Part shown: piece after piece, positions 1 to 7,313 of the stretch
Layout: each line of letters begins with the position of its first letter
How positions within the stretch are numbered: the stretch's first letter is position 1
Assembly: GCA_002431355.1 (NCBI GenBank)
Contig: DJEQ01000099.1
Location: forward strand, 837 to 10,906
DNA from: Oribacterium sp. UBA5894
GTDB lineage: Bacteria > Bacillota > Clostridia > Lachnospirales > Lachnospiraceae
Reading direction: 5' to 3'
Length of the DNA stretch: 10,070 bases
The notes under the pieces: generated by a model
What the model was told of the DNA's origin: nothing
The model's input: the letters and a program-made list of their open reading frames with translations, nothing else
The model's database searches: none
Translations under genes and position numbers: made by a program

Positions 1-1047
1 AAGCTGCAGGAAAACGTAGCGAAAAAGCAGATCTACAGTGGTATCGGTGGCCAGGCGGTCATCGAGGGCATGATGATGCGAAACGGAAAGCGCTACTCCA
101 TCGGTGTGCGGCGGCCCGATGGAAGCATTGCCGTGATGGAGGATCGCTTCACGTCCATGACCGATCAGCATCCGTGGCTCAAGCTTCCGTTTATCCGCGG
201 CATTTTCTCCTTCGTGGATTCGATGGTGCTCGGCATGCGCTGCCTCACCTGCAGTGCCGCGTTTCTGGAGGACGACCCAGAGGATGCAGAAAAGGAGCCG
301 ACGAAGCTGGAGGCCTGGCTGGATCGGATCTTCGGAGACAAGCTGGAGCCGGTGCTGGAAACGATCGTCATGATCTTTTCCTTCGTGGTGGCGATGCTTC
401 TGTTCGTCATTTTCCCGACCTGGATCGCAGGGTTTCTGAAGCCGCTGCTTCCGCACGAATCCCTTCTCGGCCTCATCGAGGGGCTCATTCGTGTCCTGCT
501 GTTTATCCTCTATATTAAAATGATTTCCCGTACACCGGACATCGCGCGGACCTTCCAGTATCATGGCGCAGAGCATAAGTGCATCAACTGTGTGGAGCAT
601 GGCCTTCCGCTCACGGTGGACAATGTTGCCGCCTCGAGTAAGGAGCACAAGCGCTGCGGGACGAGCTTTATCGTCTATGTGATGCTGATTTCCATCCTTC
701 TGTTTATGGTGATTCGCGTGGATACGCTCTGGCTCCGGCTTCTGAGCCGGATCGTGCTGATTCCGGTCATTGCAGGCATCAGCTTCGAGGTGCTCCGTCT
801 CGTCGGGACGGTGGACAATGCCCTGACCCGTATCCTGTTCATCCCGGGCATGTGGATGCAGGGCCTCACGACGCGTGAGCCGGACCGCGATGAAATCGAG
901 GTGGCCATCGCCGCGGTCGAGCGGGTATTTGACTGGCGGAGCTTCGAAAAGGAGAGCTTCGGCCTCGATTTCTCCGAACTGCCGTCCGATGTGCATTCCC
1001 CGATCGTCGATGTACCGATCGTGGATGGCAAGCCGGTGCTGGAGTAA
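1..1047 (+). CDS. DUF1385 (YqhQ-like) integral membrane protein, 5' partial
   Basis: The reading frame is open from base 1 and ends at TAA (1045-1047), followed at once by TAG, so the start lies outside the window. An ATG at 70 is in frame, but the family hallmark SGIGGQAVIEGMMMR (window residues 13-27) begins before it, so 70 is not the real start. The 348 visible residues hold about four hydrophobic segments (roughly 118-148, 158-177, 224-242 and 250-272). Between the second and third lies a conserved polar stretch, YHGAEHKC (H188, E191, H192, C194), then C197 and a KRCGTSF motif (C219), which could bind metal; that is inference. Family: DUF1385, B. subtilis YqhQ, biochemical role unknown to me. 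DUF1385 genes often precede prmC and prfA in clostridia, as here. The acidic C-terminal tail is probably cytoplasmic. Family call is secure; function is not. Confidence 0.93.
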   Translation, partial: KLQENVAKKQIYSGIGGQAVIEGMMMRNGKRYSIGVRRPDGSIAVMEDRFTSMTDQHPWLKLPFIRGIFSFVDSMVLGMRCLTCSAAFLEDDPEDAEKEPTKLEAWLDRIFGDKLEPVLETIVMIFSFVVAMLLFVIFPTWIAGFLKPLLPHESLLGLIEGLIRVLLFILYIKMISRTPDIARTFQYHGAEHKCINCVEHGLPLTVDNVAASSKEHKRCGTSFIVYVMLISILLFMVIRVDTLWLRLLSRIVLIPVIAGISFEVLRLVGTVDNALTRILFIPGMWMQGLTTREPDRDEIEVAIAAVERVFDWRSFEKESFGLDFSELPSDVHSPIVDVPIVDGKPVLE

Positions 1048-1072
1048 TAGAGGCCGTGGCCGATCGTCGGCG

Positions 1073-1160
1073 AATACAGCCTGCACGCGCGGATGACTGG
1101 TCCGAAAATGAGCATTATATCGCATTTAAGACAAATACTGCCTGCACGCGTGGACGACTG
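1073..1160. repeat. Pair of 27-base direct repeats, 61 bases apart
   Basis: Copies at 1073-1099 and 1134-1160 match at 24 of 27 positions; the core is GCCTGCACGCG. The offset is 61 bases. The pair lies in the 188-base non-coding stretch between the DUF1385 gene and prmC. A small perfect stem (GCCGA, loop TCG, TCGGC; 1059-1071) lies just upstream of the first copy but has no T run, so it is not called a terminator. A similar arrangement with a different core recurs at 8048-8132. I recognise no named repeat family. Confidence 0.7.
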
Positions 1161-1223
1161 CCGCTGGTCTGCACCGGCATCGACCGTCATGGATGACTTT
1201 TCACTGGCACAGGGATCGTTTGT

Positions 1224-1231
1224 AAAAGGAG
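1224..1231 (+). promoter_or_regulatory. Ribosome binding site of prmC
   Basis: AAAAGGAG four bases before ATG 1236. It fixes the prmC start and rules out reading frames in the upstream gap as N-terminal extensions. Confidence 0.8.
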
Positions 1232-1235
1232 CGCT

Positions 1236-2306
1236 ATGTCGTCTTATACCCTACGGCAGCTTCTCGAGGAAGCCGCCATACAATTGGATGAGGTGAAGGT
1301 TCCGGACCCGCGCTATGATGCGCGGGCTCTTCTCTTGTCGTCGTTTCAGCTTTCGGCCGCACAGTACCTGCTCTATGAGGGCGAGGTCCTCGACGCACTG
1401 ATTCCGCGGATCCTTCCGGACAGGGAAGCACTTCATGCCGCGGAAGTACGTTTTCGGAGTTTCCTCGAGCGGCGCCGCCGCCGAGAACCGCTGCAGCAGA
1501 TCCTCGGTACCACGGGCTTTTATGGTCTGGATTTCGTGGTCACACGGGATGTGCTCTGTCCGCGGGCAGATACGGAAACCCTCGTGGATGCAGTGCTCGG
1601 AAACCTGATGCCAGAGCAGATCGCAGCACGCAGCACGCATGCGCAGGAGGAGAAAACCGGCCGGGCGATGCAGAACGTAAAAGCTGCGGAGAAGGAGGCA
1701 GATGGGCTACGGGAATCGATGACCTCCACGGTGGATAAGTGGCCAGCTTTTCTCCAGAATGTGGACAATGCAGGCGCCTCGCTCCTCGATGTCTGTACCG
1801 GATCGGGCTGTATCGCCGTTTCACTCGCGAAATTCGGTGCTTTTCGGGAGGTGACGGCGGTGGATATCTCCGACGCCGCGCTTGCCGTTGCGCGGGAGAA
1901 TGTCACACGGCTTCTCACGCCATCGGTGGATTTCACCCTGTTGCGCAGTGACATGTTCTCGGCATTGGCCGAGCGTACAGGAGAGGATGGAGAGCGGAAA
2001 CGCTACGACGTCATCGTGTCGAATCCACCCTATATTCCGTCGGCAGTCGTCGATGAGCTCGAGCCGGAGGTGCGGGACTATGAGCCGCGCCTCGCACTGG
2101 ATGGCACGGCCGATGGACTTCACTTCTATCGTATTCTGGCGCAGGAGTCCGGGAAGTATCTGAATCCAGGCGGCCGCCTCTATCTCGAAATCGGTTATGA
2201 TCAGGGAAGAAGCGTACCCGCACTGCTCGAAGCGGCCGGCTTCCAGGAGGTGACGGTGATCCGTGACTTCGGTGGTCATGACCGCGTGGTCGCCGGGCAT
2301 CTATAA
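1236..2306 (+). CDS. prmC: Peptide chain release factor N(5)-glutamine methyltransferase PrmC
   Basis: Transfers a methyl group from S-adenosylmethionine to the glutamine of the GGQ motif in RF1 and RF2, which raises termination efficiency. An N-terminal helical domain (about residues 5-60, starting LRQLLEEAA) precedes a Rossmann methyltransferase domain with the SAM loop LLDVCTGSG (183-191) and the catalytic NPPY (263-266) in a VSNPPYIP context. ATG 1236 is chosen because AAAAGGAG (1224-1231) lies four bases upstream. At 356 residues it is longer than the usual 280-290; the excess is mainly a charged insertion at about residues 126-180, between the N-terminal part and the SAM loop, rich in E, K, A and Q. 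The frame is intact across it. The substrate gene prfA follows, separated by an unusual hairpin element. A related N6-adenine methylase is less likely given the N-terminal domain and the prfA neighbour. Confidence 0.95.
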   Translation: MSSYTLRQLLEEAAIQLDEVKVPDPRYDARALLLSSFQLSAAQYLLYEGEVLDALIPRILPDREALHAAEVRFRSFLERRRRREPLQQILGTTGFYGLDFVVTRDVLCPRADTETLVDAVLGNLMPEQIAARSTHAQEEKTGRAMQNVKAAEKEADGLRESMTSTVDKWPAFLQNVDNAGASLLDVCTGSGCIAVSLAKFGAFREVTAVDISDAALAVARENVTRLLTPSVDFTLLRSDMFSALAERTGEDGERKRYDVIVSNPPYIPSAVVDELEPEVRDYEPRLALDGTADGLHFYRILAQESGKYLNPGGRLYLEIGYDQGRSVPALLEAAGFQEVTVIRDFGGHDRVVAGHL

Positions 2307-2321
2307 AAAGGATATCAGCGC

Positions 2322-2562
2322 TTCGTCTGGGGCCCGGAGGGGCGGCAGACGAGGCCATACGGAGAGAACGTGTAAAATCAAGCCGGGTCCCCTTAGCGGC
2401 ACTTGGTGTTATCTCTCCTTGGAACCCTCTGGCAACGCTGTGTTTTCATAAAGAAAACGCAGCGATTGCAGAGGGCCTAGTGCCGCTTAGGGTCCCCGGC
2501 TTAGAGTTTACCGGTCTCGGAGTACTGCGCCTTAGCTGCCGCCCCTCCGGGCCCCGAACGAA
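2322..2562. repeat. Long foldback (hairpin) element between prmC and prfA
   Basis: Nearly the whole 276-base gap folds on itself. The outer arms 2329-2348 and 2536-2555 are perfect reverse complements over 20 bases, extended outward by TTCGT (2322-2326) against ACGAA (2558-2562). A middle stem pairs 2380-2402 with 2480-2502 at 20 of 23 positions. An inner stem pairs CCCTCTG (2425-2431) with CAGAGGG (2469-2475). The apical stem pairs 2436-2447 with 2453-2464 over 12 positions (one G-T) around an ATAAA loop (2448-2452). Between outer and middle stems the arms still pair imperfectly (GAGA, GTAAA and TC tracts). No open frame with an RBS lies inside. It could be a MITE-like insertion or a structured RNA in the prmC-prfA transcript; I cannot tell which. 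It is not a canonical terminator, since no T run follows. The folding is read directly; the role is unknown. Confidence 0.85.
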
Positions 2563-2568
2563 CGTTAT

Positions 2569-2575
2569 AAAGGAG
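2569..2575 (+). promoter_or_regulatory. Ribosome binding site of prfA
   Basis: AAAGGAG seven bases before ATG 2583, just outside the right foot of the long hairpin. It remains single-stranded in the predicted fold, so the hairpin need not block prfA translation. Confidence 0.8.
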
Positions 2576-2582
2576 TTTTACT

Positions 2583-3668
2583 ATGGATATGTTTGATCGT
2601 CTGGAGTCCATCTCCCGACATTATGAGGAAATCCAGCGCTTCATGACGGAGCCGGATATCGTGAATGATACAGAAAAGTACCTGAAGCTGATGCGGGAGT
2701 CGGGAGAGCTCGAGCCGCTCTATACCACCTACCAGCAGTATCTTCAGGCGGTGGAAAATGAGAAGGAGGCCCTCGAGATCCTTGGGTCTGAGAAGGATCC
2801 GGAGATGCTGGAGCTTGCAAAGGCCGAGCTTTCGGAAGCGAAGGAAAATCAGCCGGCGCTCATCAAGGAGCTGCAGATTCTGCTTCTTCCGAAGGATGAG
2901 AACGATGACAAGAACATCATCATGGAGATCCGGGGCGGTGCCGGAGGCGATGAGGCGGCCCTCTTTGCGGCGGAGCTCTACCGCATGTACATCAACTACG
3001 CGGAGCGCCGTGGCTATAAGACCGAGCTTCTGTCGGTCAATGAGACCGGCATTGGCGGCATGAAGGAGGTTGTCTTCGTCGTGAACGGAAAGGGCGCCTA
3101 CAGCCGTCTCAAGTACGAGGCTGGCGTTCATCGTGTACAGCGTGTGCCGGTGACCGAATCGGGCGGACGCATTCATACCTCGACCGCGACGGTGGCCGTG
3201 ATGCCAGAGGCAGAGGACGTAGATGTCGAGATCAATCCGGCCGATGTCAAGATGGAGGTCTTCCGTTCCTCCGGTGCCGGTGGTCAGCACATCAATAAAA
3301 CCTCTTCCGCCGTGCGTCTCATTCACATTCCGACCGGCATGGTGGCGGAGTGCCAGGAGGAGCGTTCCCAGCTTCAGAACCGGGAGAAGGCGATGCGACT
3401 TCTTCGTGCGCGCCTATATGAAATAGAGTATAATAAGAAGCACGACGAAGCAGCCGAGGCCAAGCGCTCCCAGGTGGGCACGGGCGACCGTTCCGAGAAG
3501 ATCCGTACCTACAACTTCCCACAGGGACGTGTGACGGATCACCGCATTGGACTGACGCTGTATTCCATTGATAAGGTACTGAACGGAGATCTCGATCAGC
3601 TCCTCGACCCAATCATCGCCGCCGATCAGGCCGCGAAGCTCGCCGAGCTGAATAAGGAGGTCATCTAA
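2583..3668 (+). CDS. prfA: Peptide chain release factor 1 (RF1)
   Basis: Recognises UAA and UAG stop codons in the ribosomal A site and triggers hydrolysis of peptidyl-tRNA. The 361 residues match the usual RF1 length. The stop-codon-reading motif is P189-V190-T191 (P-x-T type, which separates RF1 from the SPF type of RF2), in a VQRVPVTESGGRIHTS context. The catalytic GGQ is G233-G234-Q235, the same numbering as E. coli RF1; Q235 is the expected target of the upstream PrmC. An N-terminal helical domain occupies about 1-110. ATG 2583 has AAAGGAG (2569-2575) seven bases upstream. The TAA stop (3666-3668) is part of the TAAGGAG that serves the next gene, so translation of the two is probably coupled. 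Confidence 0.98.
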   Translation: MDMFDRLESISRHYEEIQRFMTEPDIVNDTEKYLKLMRESGELEPLYTTYQQYLQAVENEKEALEILGSEKDPEMLELAKAELSEAKENQPALIKELQILLLPKDENDDKNIIMEIRGGAGGDEAALFAAELYRMYINYAERRGYKTELLSVNETGIGGMKEVVFVVNGKGAYSRLKYEAGVHRVQRVPVTESGGRIHTSTATVAVMPEAEDVDVEINPADVKMEVFRSSGAGGQHINKTSSAVRLIHIPTGMVAECQEERSQLQNREKAMRLLRARLYEIEYNKKHDEAAEAKRSQVGTGDRSEKIRTYNFPQGRVTDHRIGLTLYSIDKVLNGDLDQLLDPIIAADQAAKLAELNKEVI

Positions 3669-3672
3669 GGAG
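3666..3672 (+). promoter_or_regulatory. RBS overlapping the prfA stop codon, deciding a GTG start
   Basis: TAAGGAG contains the TAA stop of prfA and sits five bases before GTG 3678. This supports the GTG as the start of the GH18 gene and suggests translational coupling to prfA. Confidence 0.75.
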
Positions 3673-3677
3673 AAAAC

Positions 3678-5447
3678 GTGACAAGAAAAGTAAAGCAAAT
3701 CGAACCGCATCCAAATTCACGGCGGAGACCGGCGCGCGGAGGACGAGGCTGCATGCCTGTGCTCATTGGCCTCCTGATGTTTCTGGTGTTTGCCGCTGCA
3801 GCAGGTGGCTATATCTATGAGAAAAAATATGCACCGACGAAGGAGCTCGCGGATCAGGCGGACTACTTCGGTGTCAGCGGAGATGCCGTTACCATCTACC
3901 TCGATGAGGAGCAGCAGAAGACGGACGACGGGAAGCTGGTGGAAGCAAAGTGCGTGAATGGTGGCGTCTTCCTTCCGTATGAGTGGGTAATGTCGAACCT
4001 GAACCGCCGCTTCTTCTGGGCCTCGGATGTGAATCAGGTGCTGTATACGATGCCGACGGAAACACTGAAGTATGGCATTGGCGACACCCTGAGCGATGGT
4101 TCGACGCCGTTTCTGAAGCTCGGAAACGGAACCGAAAATCTTTACCTGAATGTCAAATTTGTGGCGGAGCACACGAATATCCGCTTTTCAAGCTTTGTAA
4201 ATGATGATACGAAGCGCATTTTTATCTTCGATGACTTCTCTCCGTATACGGAGGCGACGGTCGAGAAGAAGGAGGCCGTACGACTCCTGGGTGGTGTGAA
4301 GTCCGCGATTCTTACGACCCTTGAACCGGGGGCCAATGTCAAGGTCCTCGAGGCGATGGAAAACTGGTCAAAGGTTGAAACCGCGGATGGCTACATTGGC
4401 TGGCTGCGGAACAAGCGGCTTGGTGAGGAACGGACGACGACACCGGAAAGCAGCTTTACGGCTCCGGAGTATACCCATAAGACCCTCGATCAGAAGGTGG
4501 TGATGGGATTCCATCAGGTGACCACGCTGGCGGGCAATGCGAGCTTTTCAAGTGCGACGGCGCAGGCCGCAGGCACCATGAACGTCATCGCGCCGACCTG
4601 GTTCGTCCTCAATTCTGACCAGGGAACTTTTGACTCTTATCTGAGTGCAGATTATGTCACGGCTGCCCATGCGGCAGGCTATCAGGTCTGGGCGACGGTC
4701 AATAACTTTGATGCCGGCAACATTGACGAATCCGTCTTTCTGGAGAGCACCGAGCTTCGCGAGCAGCTCATTGCCTCCCTGGTCGCTGCGGCGCAGGCGG
4801 GTGGCATCGATGGCCTGAACATTGACTTCGAGCTGATCCCGACGACGCTCGGTCGTGCGTATGTGCAGTTCATGCGGGACCTCGGTGTGGCGTGTCGTGC
4901 AGCGGGCCTCATTCTTTCGGCGGACTGCTATGTGCCATACAACTACAACAGCCACTATGACATCGCAGAGCTCGGCGACTGCATCGATTATGTGGTGATC
5001 ATGTGCTATGACGAGCACTATGCCGGTGGCGAGGAGGGCTCGGTAGCCTCCATTGACTATGTGAAGCGGGGCATTTCCGAAGCCACGAGCGCGATGGACA
5101 GCGATCGTGTCATCATTGCTCTTCCATTCTATACCCGTGTATGGATCACGGGCGCGGATGGGAAGACGCACTCCGAGGCCCTCAGTGTACAGACGGCGGA
5201 AAGCTGGGTCGCACAGAAAGGTGTGGAGCTTCAGTGGCAGGAGGATCTCGGCCAGAATTACGGTGAGATCACCGAGGACAATGAGGTGAAGAAGATCTGG
5301 ATGGAGGATGATGCCTCCATGCAGAAGAAGGTCGATGCCGTGAAGGCGGCTGGCTGTGGTGGCGTCGCGGGCTGGAAGCTCGGACAGGAGCCGGAGAGCT
5401 TCTGGAGCATTCTGAATCTGAACAGTGATGCCGCTACACAGGGATAA
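3678..5447 (+). CDS. Membrane-anchored SH3b-GH18 glycoside hydrolase
   Basis: A 589-residue protein with a basic N-terminus, then a single hydrophobic segment (about 26-47) that acts as an uncleaved anchor or signal, putting the rest outside the membrane. Residues about 60-195 look like a copper-amine-oxidase-N-terminal-like beta domain (VFLPYEWV and IFIFDDF segments). About 198-250 is an SH3b-type module (VKVLEAMENWSKV, GYIGWLRNKRLG). About 270-585 is a GH18 TIM barrel with the signature D378-G-L-N-I-D383-F-E385, E385 being the expected catalytic acid. Relatives include spore cortex and cell-wall hydrolases of the SleL/YdhD type, so peptidoglycan or another N-acetylglucosamine polymer is the likely substrate; that is inference. 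The start is GTG 3678, five bases after TAAGGAG (3666-3672), which contains the prfA stop. The first in-frame ATG (3753) would remove the basic N-terminus and is less likely. Confidence 0.9.
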   Translation: MTRKVKQIEPHPNSRRRPARGGRGCMPVLIGLLMFLVFAAAAGGYIYEKKYAPTKELADQADYFGVSGDAVTIYLDEEQQKTDDGKLVEAKCVNGGVFLPYEWVMSNLNRRFFWASDVNQVLYTMPTETLKYGIGDTLSDGSTPFLKLGNGTENLYLNVKFVAEHTNIRFSSFVNDDTKRIFIFDDFSPYTEATVEKKEAVRLLGGVKSAILTTLEPGANVKVLEAMENWSKVETADGYIGWLRNKRLGEERTTTPESSFTAPEYTHKTLDQKVVMGFHQVTTLAGNASFSSATAQAAGTMNVIAPTWFVLNSDQGTFDSYLSADYVTAAHAAGYQVWATVNNFDAGNIDESVFLESTELREQLIASLVAAAQAGGIDGLNIDFELIPTTLGRAYVQFMRDLGVACRAAGLILSADCYVPYNYNSHYDIAELGDCIDYVVIMCYDEHYAGGEEGSVASIDYVKRGISEATSAMDSDRVIIALPFYTRVWITGADGKTHSEALSVQTAESWVAQKGVELQWQEDLGQNYGEITEDNEVKKIWMEDDASMQKKVDAVKAAGCGGVAGWKLGQEPESFWSILNLNSDAATQG

Positions 5448-5490
5448 AGAAAGTACGCCATGCAGTGAGAATAAACGAGAAGGAAAGCAA

Positions 5491-6666
5491 ATGGAAACGA
5501 TAGTGAAAGGTATGGAAGGGGTTAAAGAGGCGGCAGAGATCATTCGCCGCGGCGGTCTCGTGGCATTTCCGACGGAGACCGTCTATGGACTTGGGGGCAA
5601 TGCACTCGATCCGGAGGCGAGCCGGAAGATCTATGCAGCGAAGGGACGGCCATCGGATAATCCGCTGATCGTCCATGTCTCCTGCATCGAGGAGGTGCCA
5701 CCTCTCGTGTCGGCATTTCCAGCAGCGGCGCGGAAGCTGATGGAGGCATTCTGGCCGGGACCGCTCACGATTGTGATGCCGAAGGCGGCCTGTGTGCCGT
5801 ATGAAACGACCGGTGGACTGGAAACCGTGGCGATTCGCTGCCCGGAGAACCGCGTGACGCTTGCGTTTATTAAGGAAGCGGGCGTACCGATCGCGGGACC
5901 GAGTGCCAATACCTCGGGAAAGCCGAGCCCGACAGAGGCCGCGCATGTCTACCATGATTTGAATGGAAAGATCGATATGATTCTCGACGATGGTCCGGTG
6001 GGCATCGGTGTCGAGTCAACCATCCTGGATCTGACGGGTGCGGCGCCGACGCTGCTTCGGCCGGGTGCCATCACCGTAGAGGAGCTGTCCGAGACGCTCG
6101 GTACAGAGGTACAGATCGACCCGGCCATCCTTGCGGGTGGTGTCAAGGAGGGCGTGCATCCAAAGGCACCGGGGATGAAGTATCGGCATTATGCGCCGAA
6201 TGCACGGATGGCGCTCGTGACGACGCATCTCTGCAAGGAGCGGGACTACGCGCTGAGCGCGGAAGAGCGCGCGGAGGCCGATCAGGCTGTGGCCGCCTGC
6301 ATTGACCGCCTCGTCGCGGCGGATGAAGCAGCTGGACTCAGGGTCGGGATCATCTGCTGTGCGGAGACCCGGGCGCGGTATCAGAGTGCGGAGGACCGGA
6401 AGGCGGACATCAAGGTGATCGGCCGTCGAAGTGACCCGCTGTCGATGACGCATGAGCTTTTCCGTGTGCTGCGGGAGTTTGATGCCGATGGCACGGAGCG
6501 GATTTATGCCGAGAGCTACAGTGATCGCGGCGTGGGCTTCGCGCTCATGAACCGGATGCGGAAATCGGCGGGCATGCTGGAGGTCTGTGCGGAGGATCAG
6601 CCGACGGATGTATTCCGAAATGGCATTTCACCGCTGGCGGGTCTGCAGCCACACGCGGATCGATGA
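5491..6666 (+). CDS. L-threonylcarbamoyladenylate synthase, Sua5/YwlC type
   Basis: Makes threonylcarbamoyl-AMP from threonine, bicarbonate and ATP; TsaD and partners transfer it to A37 of ANN-decoding tRNAs (t6A). An N-terminal YrdC-type domain (about 10-205) shows FPTETVYGLGG, the K51-G-R-P-S-D-N57 motif and GPSANTSG (136-143). The linker PGMKYRHY (227-234) is typical of the long Sua5 form, where it closes over the active site. A C-terminal Sua5 domain (about 240-380) ends in GVGFALMNRMRKSAG. Length is 391 residues, consistent with YwlC/Sua5 and not the short TsaC/YrdC form. ATG 5491 is chosen because AGAAGGA (5478-5484) lies six bases upstream and the protein then starts directly before the family region; the in-frame ATG at 5425 would overlap the GH18 gene. 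The stop lies in an ATGA (6663-6666). Confidence 0.95.
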   Translation: METIVKGMEGVKEAAEIIRRGGLVAFPTETVYGLGGNALDPEASRKIYAAKGRPSDNPLIVHVSCIEEVPPLVSAFPAAARKLMEAFWPGPLTIVMPKAACVPYETTGGLETVAIRCPENRVTLAFIKEAGVPIAGPSANTSGKPSPTEAAHVYHDLNGKIDMILDDGPVGIGVESTILDLTGAAPTLLRPGAITVEELSETLGTEVQIDPAILAGGVKEGVHPKAPGMKYRHYAPNARMALVTTHLCKERDYALSAEERAEADQAVAACIDRLVAADEAAGLRVGIICCAETRARYQSAEDRKADIKVIGRRSDPLSMTHELFRVLREFDADGTERIYAESYSDRGVGFALMNRMRKSAGMLEVCAEDQPTDVFRNGISPLAGLQPHADR

Positions 6667-6733
6667 GGCGAAAGAGTCGAAGAGAGGACTGTGCAGAAGC
6701 GCAGGATGAAAAAACAGGCGCGGGAGGCGGTCC

Positions 6734-6753
6734 CTGCAGAGGGGACTCTGCAG
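6734..6753. other. Perfect 8-bp hairpin with GNRA-like loop before dCMP deaminase
   Basis: CTGCAGAG (6734-6741), loop GGGA, CTCTGCAG (6746-6753), in the 122-base gap between the Sua5 gene and the dCMP deaminase gene, 24 bases ahead of that gene's RBS. A competing smaller stem, GTCCC (6730-6734) with GGGAC (6742-6746), uses the same bases. No T run follows, so it is not called a terminator. Function unknown. Confidence 0.6.
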
Positions 6754-6777
6754 CAGAGAACCGATTCACCGGCGATG

Positions 6778-6784
6778 AAGGAGG
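6778..6784 (+). promoter_or_regulatory. Ribosome binding site deciding the dCMP deaminase start
   Basis: AAGGAGG, the strongest SD match in the window, four bases before ATG 6789. It argues against the longer frame from ATG 6663. Confidence 0.8.
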
Positions 6785-6788
6785 ACGA

Positions 6789-7289
6789 ATGGAAGACAGC
6801 GGAAAGAGACGAGACTATATCACCTGGGATGAGTACTTCATGGGCGTGGCGGAAATGTCGGCACGTCGCTCGAAGGACCCGAGTACGCAGGTCGGTGCCT
6901 GCATTGTGAGTCCGGAGAATAAGATTCTCTCGATGGGCTACAATGGCTTCCCACAGGGCTGCTCGGATGACGCCTTTCCTTGGACGAAGATCCATGCGGA
7001 GGATGATCCATACAATGCGAAGTACTTTTACTCGACGCATGCGGAGCTCAATGCCATTCTGAATTATCGTGGTGGCTCGCTCGAGGGCTGCAAGCTCTAT
7101 GTGACGCTGTTCCCATGCAATGAGTGCGCGAAGGCGCTGATTCAGGCAGGCATCCGTACCCTGATCTACTATTCCGACAAGTATGGCGATACCCCGGCGA
7201 CAAGGGCCAGCAAGCGGATGCTGGATGCGGCAGGCGTGCGGTACTATCAGTACCAGCCGACGGGACGCAAGGTGACACTGGAGCTGTAA
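6789..7289 (+). CDS. dCMP deaminase (ComEB-type zinc deaminase)
   Basis: Hydrolytically deaminates dCMP to dUMP, feeding thymidylate synthesis. The 166 residues hold the cytidine/deoxycytidylate deaminase zinc site: H84-A85-E86 (H ligand, E proton shuttle) and P109-C110-N-E-C113. The N-terminal run YITWDEYFMGVAEMSA followed by RSKDPSTQVGA is typical of dCMP deaminases and unlike tRNA adenosine deaminase. ATG 6789 is chosen for its AAGGAGG RBS. A longer frame begins at ATG 6663, overlapping the Sua5 stop as ATGA, and would add 42 low-complexity residues (E, R and G rich) without family similarity; its start has no SD, but coupling by re-initiation cannot be excluded. It is followed after 24 bases by nth. 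Confidence 0.95.
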   Translation: MEDSGKRRDYITWDEYFMGVAEMSARRSKDPSTQVGACIVSPENKILSMGYNGFPQGCSDDAFPWTKIHAEDDPYNAKYFYSTHAELNAILNYRGGSLEGCKLYVTLFPCNECAKALIQAGIRTLIYYSDKYGDTPATRASKRMLDAAGVRYYQYQPTGRKVTLEL

Positions 7290-7313
7290 ACAGCAGGGAA
7301 AGCGTGAAAGACG

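Noticed and set aside
1101..1133. Possible promoter in the AT-richer spacer before prmC (TATATC)
   Set aside because: No convincing -35 partner at proper spacing, so not called.
1073..1160. CRISPR-like repeats
   Set aside because: Only two copies, imperfect, with no cas genes nearby; the 8048-8132 pair likewise has just two copies.
1093..1296. 67-codon plus-strand frame in the gap before prmC
   Set aside because: It overlaps the prmC start in another frame, has no RBS, and reads through the repeat pair.
2329..2555. Rho-independent terminator after prmC
   Set aside because: The stem is far longer than a terminator and lacks a downstream T run; the A-rich stretch on its left (2305-2309) would give only a short T run on the other strand.
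4548..5543. Long minus-strand open frame (331 codons) opposite the GH18 gene
   Set aside because: It overlaps the GH18 catalytic domain, which is clearly real; no family motifs or RBS seen in the antisense frame.
6663..6788. N-terminal extension of dCMP deaminase from an ATGA overlap with the Sua5 stop
   Set aside because: No SD before 6663, low-complexity extension without family similarity, and a near-perfect SD for ATG 6789; kept only as an alternative.
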